From an uncultured Alphaproteobacteria bacterium (GTDB lineage Bacteria; Pseudomonadota; Alphaproteobacteria; HIMB59; GCA-002718135): a stretch of 43,153 nucleotides of DNA. The stretch lies in contig CACNCW010000004.1 in the NCBI GenBank assembly GCA_902619055.1, positions 1-43,153 on the forward strand, given 5' to 3'. The position numbers were made by a program, and so were the translations under genes. Below are positions 8,262 to 16,234 of this stretch, in pieces (position 1 is the stretch's first letter; every line of letters starts with the position of its first letter). Below the pieces are notes generated by a model, which was given only the letters and a program-made list of their open reading frames with translations, had not been told where the DNA came from and searched no databases.

Positions 8262-9473
8262 TTATTTGTATTCTTCTAACTCTTCAGCAGCTTCAGCTAC
8301 TAAATCTGCTGCATCTCCTTCACCAAGAATTGCTCCTTGGATCATTGAGTTCATAACAGCTTGAAAAGCTTTGTAGTCTACAAACAGTGGCTCTGGTCCA
8401 CCATCACCGATCGCATCAATAAACATCATCCAATAATCTTCATTATACGGAGCTTCATTTCCAATTTGAGGATATTGCATAATTGGTGTTAAGCCCCAAT
8501 CAGTATCAAGACTGTATTGAGAGTCACCTGAAGCGATTATGCTAGCTATTTCCATTGCCTCTTTCTCAACACCAGTGTTAGAAAAAACAGCAAGACTATC
8601 AGTGATTAAAAGAGTACCTTGACTTCCTTGTGGTCCAGCAGGAATTCTAACTGTTTTCACATCTAGACCTTCCTTATGCTGACCTCTACCCCAAGGTCCA
8701 TTAATATACATAGCAATTTTTTCATCATTAAATAGTTCTGTTAATTGAGATCTCTCCCAAGCTAAAGGACCTTCTTGAGAAACATTTGCTAATTTTCCAT
8801 AAAATTCTAATGTTTCTACAGCATTAGATGAATTCAAAGTTATTTCGTTTGTAACTGGATCAATAACTTGTCCCCCATTACTGTATAGGTAATTTAAGAA
8901 TTGATGCATAGTGTTATCGAAATCTTTACCAGCTAGACCAATTCCAGATGCTCCATCAACATTTTTTGTTACAGCTTCAGCCATTGAATATAATTCATCC
9001 CAAGTTTGAGGACCTTCACATGCAACACCTGCTTTTTCTAAAAGACCACAATTCATGAAAAGTGCTTTAGTTGAAAACGCATGAGGGAAACCCCAAGTTT
9101 TACCCATGTGTGTAACTGTGTTTAGGATACCTGGTTGATACATTGCTTGTTGAGAAGCAGGTATATTTGTTTCTAAAATATGTCCGTTTTCTGCAAGACC
9201 TTTTAGAGTTCTTGATCCAACATATGAAAATGCAACAGGATCACCTGCGATAGCAAGATTGATTACTTTATCCTGACATGTTCCCCAAGGAACAGCCTCT
9301 AGAGTTACAGTAACTCCAGGATTGTCTTCCATGTACTTATCAGCTATTTCAACATAATTAGGTCGAAGCTCACCGCCACAAAATACTCCGTGTACTTCAG
9401 CAGCATAAGTTTTAAAACCAACTAGTGAAAGTATAGCTATTGTAACAAATGAAGATAGTTTTTTGAGATTCAT
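8262..9473 (-). CDS. Sugar ABC transporter substrate-binding protein
   Basis: 403 residues, secreted to the periplasm. The N-terminus MNLKK plus a hydrophobic core and the site TYA|AEV reads as a Sec signal peptide cut near residue 24. The rest matches family-1 carbohydrate-binding proteins (MalE/UgpB type): LTELFNDEKIAMYINGPWG in the middle and a C-terminal acidic helix. Cysteines near the mature N-terminus (FCGG and GTCQDK), plus a pair near MNCGLL and VACEG, could form disulfides. The ATG at 9473 has a strong GGAGG four bases upstream, one of very few clear Shine-Dalgarno sites in the window. It is encoded after its permeases, unlike the usual order, and is followed by a stable hairpin. 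The ligand is probably GlcNAc, a chitooligosaccharide or another hexosamine glycan, by context only. Confidence 0.88.
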   Translation of the reverse strand: MNLKKLSSFVTIAILSLVGFKTYAAEVHGVFCGGELRPNYVEIADKYMEDNPGVTVTLEAVPWGTCQDKVINLAIAGDPVAFSYVGSRTLKGLAENGHILETNIPASQQAMYQPGILNTVTHMGKTWGFPHAFSTKALFMNCGLLEKAGVACEGPQTWDELYSMAEAVTKNVDGASGIGLAGKDFDNTMHQFLNYLYSNGGQVIDPVTNEITLNSSNAVETLEFYGKLANVSQEGPLAWERSQLTELFNDEKIAMYINGPWGRGQHKEGLDVKTVRIPAGPQGSQGTLLITDSLAVFSNTGVEKEAMEIASIIASGDSQYSLDTDWGLTPIMQYPQIGNEAPYNEDYWMMFIDAIGDGGPEPLFVDYKAFQAVMNSMIQGAILGEGDAADLVAEAAEELEEYK

Positions 9474-9548
9474 AATTCCTCCATTTAAATATAAAAAAGA
9501 GATAACATTAACTGGCTCTATGAAGCAAGTTAGTTTTTGGGTATTTTT

Positions 9549-10388
9549 CTAGTTTTTTACTGCCCCAGAAGTGAGTCCAGCAACAATATATTTCTGTAGA
9601 AAAAGGAAAATTATTAAGACAGGGGCAATCCCAACAAGAGAGGCTGCCATCATTTCATTCCATTTGACTGTTGTGTAACCAATAAATTCATACAGCCCTG
9701 AAGGGATAGGCATATATTCTTTTTTCTGATTAAATGTAATCGCAAATAAGAATTGTTGAGCATAAGATCCTATAAAAGCGTATATCCCAACAACTACCAG
9801 ACCAGGGGTACTAAGAGGTGCGATTATGTGTCTGAGTATTTGTACTCTTGAAGCACCATCTACAAAAGCTGCCTCTTCTAAATCTATTGGTATTTTTTCA
9901 AAGTAAGACTTTAGCAGCCAAATTGCAGTTGGAATTAAAAAAGCAACACCGGGAACAATCATAGCTTGATATGTATTTAGCAAACCAAATGTTCTTAATA
10001 CTTTATAGAGAGGAATTAATAAAACTGCTCCTGAAAACATATTAATTGCTAATAAAATATAGAGTGAAGAATTTTTAAAAGGAAATTTAAAACGTGCATA
10101 AGAGTAAGCTGCAGGAATTACAAAAAGCAAAGTAATAATAGAAGTTACTGAGGCAAGAAAAAAACTATTAAAAATATATCGTGGAAGCATTGGTACTGTA
10201 TTCCACATTTCTCTATAGGCCCAAAAAGATAAATCATCTGAATAAAATTGATATGGAGATCTAAATAAATGATCTAACGGTCGAAGTGATGCATAAAACA
10301 TTTCGACAAAAGGCAAAAGAATAAAAATCATAAAGACTAGTATTCCTGAATATAATAATATCTTTTCGTATATATTATATTTATCCAA
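9549..10388 (-). CDS. Sugar ABC transporter permease, MalG type, copy 1
   Basis: 279 residues, six predicted membrane helices. The EAA cytoplasmic loop that docks the ATPase is intact (LEEAAFVDGASRVQILRHI). About 243 of 279 residues equal those of the neighbouring copy 2, counted by eye. The start is a TTG at 10388 one base after the copy 2 stop; aligning TTG-GATAAATATAAT with copy 2's ATG-AATAAATATAAT supports this start and suggests the duplicate kept its gene boundary but has a weaker start codon. With the MalF-type subunit it should form a translocation pore. Whether copy 1 and copy 2 alternate, or both sit in different transporters, cannot be told from sequence. Confidence 0.87.
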   Translation of the reverse strand: MDKYNIYEKILLYSGILVFMIFILLPFVEMFYASLRPLDHLFRSPYQFYSDDLSFWAYREMWNTVPMLPRYIFNSFFLASVTSIITLLFVIPAAYSYARFKFPFKNSSLYILLAINMFSGAVLLIPLYKVLRTFGLLNTYQAMIVPGVAFLIPTAIWLLKSYFEKIPIDLEEAAFVDGASRVQILRHIIAPLSTPGLVVVGIYAFIGSYAQQFLFAITFNQKKEYMPIPSGLYEFIGYTTVKWNEMMAASLVGIAPVLIIFLFLQKYIVAGLTSGAVKN

Positions 10389-10389
10389 T

Positions 10390-11229
10390 TTAGTTTTTTA
10401 CCGCACCAGCAGTAAGCCCCTCTACAATATACTTTTGTAAAAATACAAATAATAATAAAACTGGTAACATCCCTACTAAGGCTGCTGCCATCATTTCATT
10501 CCATTTAACGCTTTGATATCCTATAAATTCATATAACCCTGTTGGGATTGGCATATATTCTTTTTTCTGATTAAATGTTATTGCGAACAAAAATTGTTGA
10601 GCATATGCGCCTATGAATGCATAAATACCAACTACAACTAAGCCAGGTGTACTTAAAGGAGCTATGATATGTCTGAGTATTTGTACTCTTGAAGCCCCAT
10701 CTACAAAAGCTGCCTCTTCTAAATCTATTGGTATTTTTTCAAAGTAAGACTTTAGTAACCAAATAGCAGTCGGTATTAAAAAAGCCACTCCCGGAATAAT
10801 CATAGATTGATAACTATTTAATAAACCTAAAGTCCTTAAGAGTTTGTATAGCGGTATTAAAATTACTGCTCCTGAAAACATATTAATTGCTAAGAGTATG
10901 TATAAGCTCGTATTCTTTGCGGGAAATTTAAAACGTGCGTAAGCATAAGCTGCAGGAATAACAAAGATAAGAGTTAGTATAGCAACGCAGGAAGCCAGAA
11001 AAAAACTATTAAAGATATATCTTCCAAGCATTGGTACCGTATTCCACATTTCTTGATAAGCCCAAAAAGATAAATCGTCTGAATAAAATTGGTATGGTGA
11101 GCGAAATAAATGATCTAAAGGTCGAAGCGATGCATAAAACATTTCGATAAAAGGCAAAAGAATAAAAGTCATAAAGACAAAGATGCCAAAATAGATCAAT
11201 ATTTTTTCAAAAGGATTATATTTATTCAT
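10390..11229 (-). CDS. Sugar ABC transporter permease, MalG type, copy 2
   Basis: 279 residues, six membrane helices, with the EAA loop EEAAFVDGASRVQILRHI intact. An in-frame TTG exists at 11256, but I choose the ATG at 11229. It gives exactly the length and N-terminus of copy 1 (MNKYN versus MDKYN), and its ATGAATAA overlaps the stop of the MalF-type gene by 8 nt, a classic coupled junction. Differences from copy 1 are mostly conservative hydrophobic swaps concentrated in helices 1, 2 and 6 and in the spacer ASCVAIL versus ASVTSII. The conserved docking loop means both copies should contact the same ATPase, which is not encoded here. Confidence 0.9.
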   Translation of the reverse strand: MNKYNPFEKILIYFGIFVFMTFILLPFIEMFYASLRPLDHLFRSPYQFYSDDLSFWAYQEMWNTVPMLGRYIFNSFFLASCVAILTLIFVIPAAYAYARFKFPAKNTSLYILLAINMFSGAVILIPLYKLLRTLGLLNSYQSMIIPGVAFLIPTAIWLLKSYFEKIPIDLEEAAFVDGASRVQILRHIIAPLSTPGLVVVGIYAFIGAYAQQFLFAITFNQKKEYMPIPTGLYEFIGYQSVKWNEMMAAALVGMLPVLLLFVFLQKYIVEGLTAGAVKN

Positions 11230-12121
11230 GAGAAATTTTCTTATTAATTCTAGCAAGCAAAGCTAGATAAAAGCCTGCAAATAACATTAATAAAATCATT
11301 ACAACTACAGCTCTAGCAGCCCCTCTTCCAAATTTATAATTTCCTAATGCTTGCTTATAGGTGTCGATAATTAATGTAGTTGTAGAACCTCTTGGCCCAC
11401 CTTCTGTCAATATCCAAATTATTTCAAATGAGTTGAATGTCCAAATAGCAGATAATAATGACATTGTAATAATTACTGGAGTAATTTGAGGTAATGTAAT
11501 TTTAAAAAATCTATCCCATCTTGAAGCGCCATCACAATAAGCAGCTTCATATAAATCTCTTGGCACACCCTGCATTGCAGCTAGGAAGAAAACGGTTACC
11601 ATCGGTGTTCCAACCCAAACATCGGCAATGATTGTAGAAATAAAGGCACTTTGTTTGTAAGCAAGAAATCCAAAAGGACCGTCCAAAATACCAGTTCGCA
11701 TACCTACACCTGCGATAATTCCAAAATACCCGTTATATAACCATAACCAGCCAAGCATACCAATTGCAATTGGAACTACCCATGGAGGCATTACAAGCAC
11801 TCTGAAAATTGATCTTCCTTTTAAATTAGCATTAAGTAAAACAGCTCCAATTAAACCAATTATAAGTTTTAAAGAGACTGAAAAAAACATCCAAACAAAT
11901 GTTCTGGTCACTATTCCATTAAATTTTTTACTAGAAAACATTTTTTGATAATTTTCTAAACCAACATAATCTTCTCCTGCTAAACTAGAATTTGTAAAAG
12001 ATAATCTAATTGTTTCTAATAATGGCCAAGCAACAATAAGAATTATATAAATAGCAGCAGGAGCAATTAGTGCATATGCTATATATGTTTGGGCGGTATA
12101 TGATTTTAATTTTTGATTCAT
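11222..12121 (-). CDS. Sugar ABC transporter permease, MalF type
   Basis: 299 residues with six membrane helices and a short N-terminal cytoplasmic leader (MNQKLKSYTAQ). The EAA loop is YEAAYCDGASRWDRFFKITLP near residues 190-210, and the C-terminal helix is followed by RINKKISHE. This is the partner of the MalG-type permeases. ATG at 12121, five nt after the Gfo/Idh stop; the stop overlaps the ATG of permease copy 2 by 8 nt. The protein is short for the group because it lacks the large MalF P2 periplasmic domain, as in most CUT1 sugar transporters. The ATPase subunit (UgpC/MsmX type) is absent from the operon and presumably shared from elsewhere. Confidence 0.88.
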   Translation of the reverse strand: MNQKLKSYTAQTYIAYALIAPAAIYIILIVAWPLLETIRLSFTNSSLAGEDYVGLENYQKMFSSKKFNGIVTRTFVWMFFSVSLKLIIGLIGAVLLNANLKGRSIFRVLVMPPWVVPIAIGMLGWLWLYNGYFGIIAGVGMRTGILDGPFGFLAYKQSAFISTIIADVWVGTPMVTVFFLAAMQGVPRDLYEAAYCDGASRWDRFFKITLPQITPVIITMSLLSAIWTFNSFEIIWILTEGGPRGSTTTLIIDTYKQALGNYKFGRGAARAVVVMILLMLFAGFYLALLARINKKISHE

Positions 12122-12126
12122 AATTA

Positions 12127-13272
12127 CTAATTTAATAGGGAGTCGAATTTATCCCAAGTGCTTGTTAAGTCAATTACTTTACCAGTATTTCTAGCTTCAT
12201 CAATTTTCATAGCAACAATTCCTGCCTCCATACATTCTATTACACCAACTGGTAATTCTTTATTATTTTTTAATAAATAATTGTTAATGTCTTGAGCCAT
12301 CATGCTATCTGCGCCATAATGACCTTTAATTTCTTTTCCAAAAGCTGCTCCATAATCTTCATCAATAAGTACATTATTATTTTCATCATGAGCTTTCATA
12401 AATCCTTTAACAAAATCTCCCTCAATCATTCCAGCAGATCCTATGACTGCAAATCTTCGAAATTCGTCTGGAACTTTCATATTAGTATGAAAAGATAGTA
12501 CTGCTTTATTTGCATATTCTATTATTGCTACTTGATGATCGACAATATCAGCATCACTATCAAAAACATTTGATTTTGACTCCCAACCTTTTAACCTGTC
12601 TTTTGTATATTGTTCATGAGAACCCTCTGGAAGATTTTCGGGTATAAAAGATCTTCTTGAACCAAAACTAGCAACTTTAATAGGTCTGCTCTTCGTAATG
12701 ATTGAATAAAAGTCAATGTCATGACAACATTTTTCCAGCATAAAGCCTCCAGAATATTTTTGTTTTCTTCTCCAGTTTCTCATAAAAAAAGCACCGTGCG
12801 AAGGTACGATATGTTCTGAAGCTTCAATCGATATTATATTTCCAATAGCATTTTGATCTAATAATTTTCTCACAGATCTTGCTTGCTGTGAATATCTTAA
12901 AACTAAGCCAACAATAATTCTTTCTTTGCCATATTCTTTTATTAATTTTGCTAACTCAAAAGTTTCTTGTTCGCTTATTACTATAGGTTTCTCAGCAAAT
13001 ATTTGTAATCCTGCTCTTAATCCAAGCTTAATATGATCTAAATGTAAATGATTGGGGGACCCAATCATTAACATATCTAGTTTCTCTCGATCCAACATTT
13101 CGTTTAAACTTGAATATGATTTATTTGGAAAAAAATTATTTTTCTCAGCAAAATCTTTACCTATTGGCTGAGGATCTACATAAGCAACCATTTCAAAATT
13201 TGGATTAACTTTTGAAAATTCATTATAAACACCTGCTGTCCTACTCCCAAAACCGACTGCACCTATTTTCAT
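12127..13272 (-). CDS. Gfo/Idh/MocA-family NAD(P)-dependent oxidoreductase
   Basis: 381 residues. The N-terminal Rossmann domain starts MKIGAVGFGSRTAGVY, and the catalytic-core EKP is at residues 94-96 (Lys95). The C-terminal domain has RNWRRKQKYSGGFMLEKCCHDIDFY, whose HDID stretch supplies the usual His/Asp. Members oxidise or epimerise ring hydroxyls of sugars and inositols; some, such as GH109, cleave N-acetylhexosaminides through a keto intermediate. It is encoded right after the GH20 hexosaminidase (18-nt gap) and before the transporter, so an amino sugar or its glycoside is the likely substrate, possibly 3-keto chemistry (inference). The cysteine pair before HDID is something I note without assigning a role. 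Confidence 0.82.
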   Translation of the reverse strand: MKIGAVGFGSRTAGVYNEFSKVNPNFEMVAYVDPQPIGKDFAEKNNFFPNKSYSSLNEMLDREKLDMLMIGSPNHLHLDHIKLGLRAGLQIFAEKPIVISEQETFELAKLIKEYGKERIIVGLVLRYSQQARSVRKLLDQNAIGNIISIEASEHIVPSHGAFFMRNWRRKQKYSGGFMLEKCCHDIDFYSIITKSRPIKVASFGSRRSFIPENLPEGSHEQYTKDRLKGWESKSNVFDSDADIVDHQVAIIEYANKAVLSFHTNMKVPDEFRRFAVIGSAGMIEGDFVKGFMKAHDENNNVLIDEDYGAAFGKEIKGHYGADSMMAQDINNYLLKNNKELPVGVIECMEAGIVAMKIDEARNTGKVIDLTSTWDKFDSLLN

Positions 13273-13290
13273 ATTTATTTTACTTTAACA

Positions 13291-15153
13291 TTAAAAATTG
13301 TGATATCGCCAGCCTAATTTTTTTAAAAAATCCATAGAATGTAGAAGTGCTGAACGAAATTCTATCCATTTTCTTGAAATTTTTCCTTTCCATGCAACTT
13401 CTGATAAAGTTGCTAATCTTGGGTTTATCATTTGATCAAAAAATTTTTTATCTGTAATTGTCTCTGACCACAGTTGACCTTGTAACCCTTTTATCAATTC
13501 TGATTTATTTAAATCTTTTATTGGGTCCCATTCATAAATATCTTTTACTTCTATAGTTGCAGCCCAACAAATACCTCTTTCTTCAGTTGAATTATTATAA
13601 GCCATATCAAAATATGTTTTTTGACCGGGACAAAGTATTGTTTCAAATCCCTTATTTGTAGTTTCTTTTGCAACATCTGAATGCTCCCATGAAAAGATCA
13701 AACATGATTTATCAATTTTTCCAGCACTTCCACCCACACCATGATCGATATGAGGAGACACTGCCGCCTCATTCCATGCAGCTGTTCTTTTATTTTTTGA
13801 TTTTAGAAAATCTATTAAAAAATTCATATAGTAATCTTGATATTCCTCTTGTGATTTAATATTATTTTTTTTCATAAACTCGATAATTGCTGGAGAACCT
13901 TCCCAGGCATTACTTGGTCTTTCATCAACGCCAACATGAATTACATCATATGAGAAAATATTACTTACTTCATTCAACATATCTTTTAAAAAAGTTATAG
14001 TTTTTTCTAAGGAAGGATTTATTGTATTATTCTTATACGAACCAACATCTTCACTAACTATATTTGAAGACTGTTCTCTAAGTTCTGGCATAATTTCTAG
14101 TAATGCCCAAGAATGTGCTGGTAAATCAATTTCAGGCATAATTTCGATATTTAATTTTTTTGCATATATAATTAAATCTTTGATATCTTCCTGTGAGTAA
14201 TATCCGCCGTATTTATCATAACCACTTCCGTACAATGGTGGTATTTTAAAATTATATCCTCTGTATCCCCCATTTAATGCTAGATCTGGATATTTTTTAA
14301 TTTCAATTCTCCACGCTTCGTTATCTGTTAAATGCCAATGAAATCTATTAAGCTTAAATAATGCCATGTAATTAAATAAACGTTTGATTTCATCAATAGT
14401 ATAGAATTGTCTTGCACAATCGAGATGCATTCCTCTCCATTGATATTTTGGATTATCGTGAATTCTACAAATTGGAAGCTTTGTTTGATAGAAATCAATT
14501 AAATGAACTAAAGATATAAGACCATATAGCTTTCCACCATAAGTATTGTATTTAATCTCAATATTATCTTTTGTTATCTGCATAAAATATTGATCGTTTA
14601 ATAACTGATCATCTTTTTTAAAAAAAATTGGAAATCCTTTTTCAGAAGTAAAATTAAAATCCAATTTGGAAATAATATTTTGCAAATTAGAAATAATTTC
14701 AATTTCTGTATTTAGATTAAATGTTTTATTTTCAATATTTATAAATTCATTTTGTAAATGAATTTTTTCTGGCTCAGGAATAATAGGTGTAAAATTTTTT
14801 GTTTTTAAATCTTCATAAGTTTTCTTTTTAATTGGTTTTTCAAATATCAAATCTGAAACATTTATATTTAATTTACTATTGTTTAATGTATCAATAATGA
14901 AAATACCTTCCGGACCACACGAAAGGTTGAAGTTACCAATTTTAGGAATTTGTAAATCTAATAAAATTGTATTTTTTTTTATAGATAACTCGTAATAACG
15001 TCCAATTTGCTTAGTTATTTCCCCTCCTGATATAGATTTTATTGAATAAATTAATGAGAAACACAGTTTCAAATTTGAATCTACTAATTTATCATCAAGA
15101 ATAATTTTTAATTTATTTTCATTTGTAAAAGATATATTAATTTGATTAGTCAT
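13291..15153 (-). CDS. Beta-N-acetylhexosaminidase, glycoside hydrolase family 20, intracellular
   Basis: 620 residues. GH20 catalytic TIM barrel from about residue 235: WRGMHLDCARQFY, then LNRFHWHLTDNEAWRIEIK, MPEIDLPAHSWA and HVGVDERPSNAW, which carries the catalytic Asp410-Glu411 pair. The family uses substrate-assisted catalysis with the 2-acetamido group to remove terminal GlcNAc or GalNAc. The N-terminal 230 residues are an accessory domain plus the GH20b-type beta/alpha domain. There is no signal peptide (it begins MTNQINISFT), so the enzyme should act on oligosaccharides after import. It is the first gene of the amino-sugar operon. Its ATG is 13 bp from the divergent galK ATG, so its promoter must lie within or overlap galK, or the mRNA is nearly leaderless. 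Confidence 0.92.
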   Translation of the reverse strand: MTNQINISFTNENKLKIILDDKLVDSNLKLCFSLIYSIKSISGGEITKQIGRYYELSIKKNTILLDLQIPKIGNFNLSCGPEGIFIIDTLNNSKLNINVSDLIFEKPIKKKTYEDLKTKNFTPIIPEPEKIHLQNEFINIENKTFNLNTEIEIISNLQNIISKLDFNFTSEKGFPIFFKKDDQLLNDQYFMQITKDNIEIKYNTYGGKLYGLISLVHLIDFYQTKLPICRIHDNPKYQWRGMHLDCARQFYTIDEIKRLFNYMALFKLNRFHWHLTDNEAWRIEIKKYPDLALNGGYRGYNFKIPPLYGSGYDKYGGYYSQEDIKDLIIYAKKLNIEIMPEIDLPAHSWALLEIMPELREQSSNIVSEDVGSYKNNTINPSLEKTITFLKDMLNEVSNIFSYDVIHVGVDERPSNAWEGSPAIIEFMKKNNIKSQEEYQDYYMNFLIDFLKSKNKRTAAWNEAAVSPHIDHGVGGSAGKIDKSCLIFSWEHSDVAKETTNKGFETILCPGQKTYFDMAYNNSTEERGICWAATIEVKDIYEWDPIKDLNKSELIKGLQGQLWSETITDKKFFDQMINPRLATLSEVAWKGKISRKWIEFRSALLHSMDFLKKLGWRYHNF

Positions 15154-15166
15154 AACTAGTAATTTT

Positions 15167-16234
15167 ATGAGTTTTAAAGATATATTTAATATAGACGCAG
15201 AAGTAAAGGAAAGTGCTCACGCAAGAGTAAATTTAATCGGCGAACATACCGATTATACTGGTGGATATGTCATGCCTACACTTTTATCTTTTAAAAATAC
15301 CATTGAGATATCTCAAAATAATTCTAATGAATTCATAGTTTATTCTCAACATTTTAAAGAAAAAAAAACATTCAATGATTTCAAAAAATCAACCAACAAT
15401 GAGTGGGCTGATTATATAAAAGGTTGTTTGCAGATTTTTTTTGATGAAAATAAGATTTCATCTAGATTTTTAAACATTTTTATTTCATCTGATATACCTT
15501 TAGAAAGAGGTATTTCATCATCTTCAGCATTGTGTGTTGCTACACTAAAAGCACTTAATACTTTTTTTGAAACAAAAATCAAAGATCCAGAAATTGCAAA
15601 ATTAGCAAAGAAAGTAGAATTCAACTATATAGATGTTTCTGGTGGAATAATGGATCAAATGGTTTCTTCTATTGGTATTCATGGCAAAGCATTTTTTATG
15701 AATTGTAAGAATTTAGAATACGAACTCATTAATTTTCCTGAAAATTGGAAATTTTGTTTGATTGACTCTGAAGTACAACGAAATTTAAGAGATAGCTCTT
15801 ATAATGAAAGATTTGCGGAACTCCAAGAGGCTGAAAAAAAACTTGGTGTAGAATATTTAGGTGAAGTTAAAAAAGAAAATTTTCAAACAAATAAATTTGA
15901 CAATAATACTATAGCAAAAAGAGCAAAGCATGTAGTTTTTGAAAATGATAGAGTGATTAATGCGAAAAAAAATTTAATAGAAAATAATATTCATGAGTTT
16001 GGAGAATTAATGAATGAAAGTCACGTATCATATTCTAAAGATTTTGAAGCATCTACTTTAGATGTTGATTTAATTGTTCAGAGATCAGTTGAATGTGGTG
16101 CTCTAGGCGCCAGATTGACTGGTGGTGGATTTGGTGGTTTTACAGTTTCATTAATTGAAAGAAATAATTTTAGTAATTGGTATAGTAAAATATTAAATTT
16201 TTATCCTGCTGAAAAGATCTTCGAAGTCAATTAG
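15167..16234 (+). CDS. galK: Galactokinase, GHMP family
   Basis: 355 residues, slightly shorter than E. coli GalK. Seen: the substrate motif ARVNLIGEHTDYTGGYVMP at residues 19-37, the GHMP ATP loop RGISSSSALCVATLKAL, GGIMDQMVSSIG with the catalytic Asp, and the C-terminal GGGFGGFTVS. The HTDY form of motif 1 fits galactose kinases better than GalNAc kinases, which usually have another residue there. It phosphorylates galactose at C1. It diverges from the GH20 gene and its TAG stop overlaps the convergent dioxygenase stop by 4 nt. Galactose beside a hexosaminidase suggests that imported glycans contain both sugars (inference). It cannot supply the 6-phosphates that NagA needs. Confidence 0.9.
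   Translation: MSFKDIFNIDAEVKESAHARVNLIGEHTDYTGGYVMPTLLSFKNTIEISQNNSNEFIVYSQHFKEKKTFNDFKKSTNNEWADYIKGCLQIFFDENKISSRFLNIFISSDIPLERGISSSSALCVATLKALNTFFETKIKDPEIAKLAKKVEFNYIDVSGGIMDQMVSSIGIHGKAFFMNCKNLEYELINFPENWKFCLIDSEVQRNLRDSSYNERFAELQEAEKKLGVEYLGEVKKENFQTNKFDNNTIAKRAKHVVFENDRVINAKKNLIENNIHEFGELMNESHVSYSKDFEASTLDVDLIVQRSVECGALGARLTGGGFGGFTVSLIERNNFSNWYSKILNFYPAEKIFEVN

Larger units (their letters stand above)
9549..11229 (-). repeat. Tandem gene duplication of the MalG-type permease
   Basis: Two direct copies of an 840-bp gene (9549-10388 and 10390-11229) are separated by one base. Protein identity is about 87% overall, with a run of about 60 identical residues around the EAA loop. At the DNA level 9829-9914 and 10670-10755 match at 85 of 86 positions (the mismatch is at 9855/10696), whereas flanking codons show many synonymous changes. 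The mosaic suggests duplication followed by local gene conversion. Confidence 0.9.

Noticed and set aside
9509..9532. Imperfect 9-bp hairpin followed by T's on the plus strand
   Set aside because: It has one mismatch and the T-run is on the strand opposite to transcription; no plus-strand gene ends there.
11230..11256. N-terminal extension of permease copy 2 from a TTG
   Set aside because: The ATG at 11229 gives the same length and N-terminus as copy 1 and the standard 8-nt overlap with the upstream gene.
15167..16234. galK as the missing GlcNAc kinase
   Set aside because: GHMP galactokinases phosphorylate C1, whereas NagA needs a 6-phosphate, and the HTDY motif fits galactose.
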